DNA of 64,000 nt from assembly GCF_950295315.1 (NCBI RefSeq), contig NC_080168.1, positions 72,706,553 through 72,770,552 on the forward strand. The letters are read 5' to 3'. A model generated the notes under the pieces. The model saw only the letters and a list, made by a program, of their open reading frames with translations, did no database searches and was not told the origin of the DNA. Below, piece by piece: positions 63,340 to 64,000 of this stretch. How positions within the stretch are numbered: the stretch's first letter is position 1; the number at the start of each line of letters is the position of its first letter. A program made the translations under genes and the position numbers. The stretch comes from Erinaceus europaeus. Taxonomy: Eukaryota; Chordata; Mammalia; Eulipotyphla; Erinaceidae.

Positions 63340-63509
63340 CCCATTCCCGTTAGAACTGAAACCCTATTCCCGGAGTGCCTTGTTTTCTCCACCCCCCTTC
63401 CCATTCCCGGGAGAGCTGAAACCCTATTCCCAGAGTGCCTTGTTTTTTCCACCCCCTTTCTCATTCCCGCTAGAGCTGAAACTCTATTCCTAGAGTGCCT
63501 TGTTTCCTA
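63340..63509. repeat. three 60-bp direct repeats in LTR U3
   Basis: Units start at 63340, 63400 and 63460, each with CATTCCCGNNAGARCTGAAA and CCTATTCCNNGAGTGCCTTG-like halves. The third is shortened to about 50 bp. The spacing is exactly 60 bp. Enhancer duplications of this sort are common in U3 of gammaretroviruses. Confidence 0.93.
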
Positions 63510-63548
63510 GCCAATCCCATCCCGTCTTGCCACTTCCGGTTTTTATCC

Positions 63549-63554
63549 TATAAA
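63549..63554 (+). promoter_or_regulatory. LTR TATA box
   Basis: CCTATAAAGC lies about 40 bp after the last U3 repeat, so transcription would start near 63578. Confidence 0.65.
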
Positions 63555-63710
63555 GCTCGCTGCTGCTGCAGGTTCACTCTCTTGCTCCTCTCCTCTCTTC
63601 CACGAGGAGAGCCAGAGAAGGGCTGGTAGTCTTAGTGGGAGGCGGCCATTTTGCTAGCTCCACGTGGCCTGAACCACTCTGCTCTTGCCCATTTCTGGGG
63701 TGTCCATGTG

Positions 63711-63716
63711 AATAAA
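63711..63716 (+). promoter_or_regulatory. LTR polyadenylation signal
   Basis: AATAAA followed by GATTTGTGTTCC, defining the R/U5 boundary near 63735. Confidence 0.7.
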
Positions 63717-63806
63717 GATTTGTGTTCCTGCTCCACTCGGGTCTCTTCTCCTAGCCCCACACCCCCCCACACCCTTACGCAACCCGACACCTTACTCCCC
63801 CACACA

Positions 63807-63962
63807 GTGGCCCTGGTGACCCCAGTGTCAGAAGCAGAGCTTCCTGAGAGGCTGGGCAAGATGAAGGAGCCCAGCTGACAGCACCGAGCAAAGCAGCCTA
63901 GGCTCTGGGGAGCCCATGAGGGTACAGCCACAACAAGAATGTCACCCCACTTACATTCATGG
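63807..63962 (+). mobile_element. possible retroviral leader next to the LTR
   Basis: GTGGCCCTGGTGACCCCAGTG directly after the LTR could contain a decayed primer-binding site. I could not match it to a specific tRNA 3' end. No gag, pol or env reading frame is visible before the window ends. Confidence 0.4.
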
Positions 63963-64000
63963 CTTTCTCTTTTATTGCCACAGGGTTATAGCTGGAGCTC
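63963..64000 (-). mobile_element. tRNA-derived SINE, type A (cut by window edge)
   Basis: Antisense tail block TTTTATTGCCACAGGGTTATAGCTGG. The rest lies outside the window. Confidence 0.8.

Larger units (their letters stand above)
63304..63806 (+). mobile_element. endogenous retrovirus LTR (5' LTR or solo LTR)
   Basis: About 500 bp, TG...CA bounded (TGTTAGG ... CACACA; both ends estimated). U3 holds three 60-bp direct repeats (63340-63509), then a TATA box (TATAAA at 63549). R and U5 contain AATAAA at 63711 followed by a GTGTTCCTGC run. CpGs are retained, suggesting moderate age. The layout is that of a class I (gammaretrovirus-like) LTR. The family is not identified. Confidence 0.8.

Noticed and set aside
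15640..64000. 3' end of the neighbouring gene VWA8 (expected downstream in human order)
   Set aside because: No exon with recognisable VWA8 protein was seen on the - strand. In human the distance is larger than this window, so absence is expected.

Overview
This is nuclear DNA of a placental mammal, most likely a hedgehog (family Erinaceidae, probably Erinaceus). The main evidence is a very dense field of tRNA-derived SINEs of the kind described from hedgehog (ERI-type). They carry degenerate B boxes (GGTTCRANNCC-like), a TGAAGC/GCAGGTG body and CAA- or AATAAA-rich tails. The L1 3' ends in the window are all of one lineage-specific type. The species call is an inference, because no alignment could be run.

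One protein-coding gene is supported: the 3' half of RGCC (regulator of cell cycle, RGC-32) on the + strand. Three coding exons (9829-9936, 13043-13105, 15232-15239) splice in phase. They encode what corresponds to residues 79-137 of the 137-residue human protein, ending in the family's terminal Ala-Ser-Met-stop. The 3' UTR ends near an AATAAA at 15613. The upstream exons (N-terminal part and promoter) were searched for and not found, so the first 9.8 kb are read as intron. From about 15.65 kb to the end no further gene is recognised.

The rest is repeats and intergenic sequence. Five SINE types are given local names here. Type A is long, with a (CAA)n-like stretch and a conserved tail block ending CCTGGAGGCAA. 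Type B is short, ending ATCCAATAAATAAA. Type C reads GGGAGATAGCATAATGGTTA on its + strand. Type D reads GTGGATAAAGTCTTGGACTC on its + strand. Type E reads ATAGCTCACTTGGATAGTG on its + strand. L1 fragments occur at 4.2, 11.9, 16-17.5, 24.2, 25.4, 26.4, 32.2, 33.5-36, 36.2, 38.3, 48.6, 51.6-52.2, 55.2 and 56-56.7 kb. There is an old hAT (MER5-like) relic at 42.4 kb, a retroviral LTR at 63.3-63.8 kb, many microsatellites, a 5 x 57 bp minisatellite (43.8 kb) and a duplicated 130 bp block inside an RGCC intron.

The most unusual content is a non-LTR retrotransposon that is neither L1 nor BovB/RTE-like. Three pieces are present: 44851-46158 (+), 30588-30782 (-) and 50946-51013 (+). The large piece encodes part of a reverse transcriptase (a YADD box and downstream thumb) and a C-terminal Cys-X-Cys...His...Cys motif, in a style I know mainly from invertebrate jockey-like elements. 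All three pieces share an identical terminus in which the stop codon TAG lies directly against a short GAA tail, so there is essentially no 3' UTR. Two pieces have target-site duplications, and the large one interrupts a hedgehog SINE, so it is a genuine insertion and not contamination.
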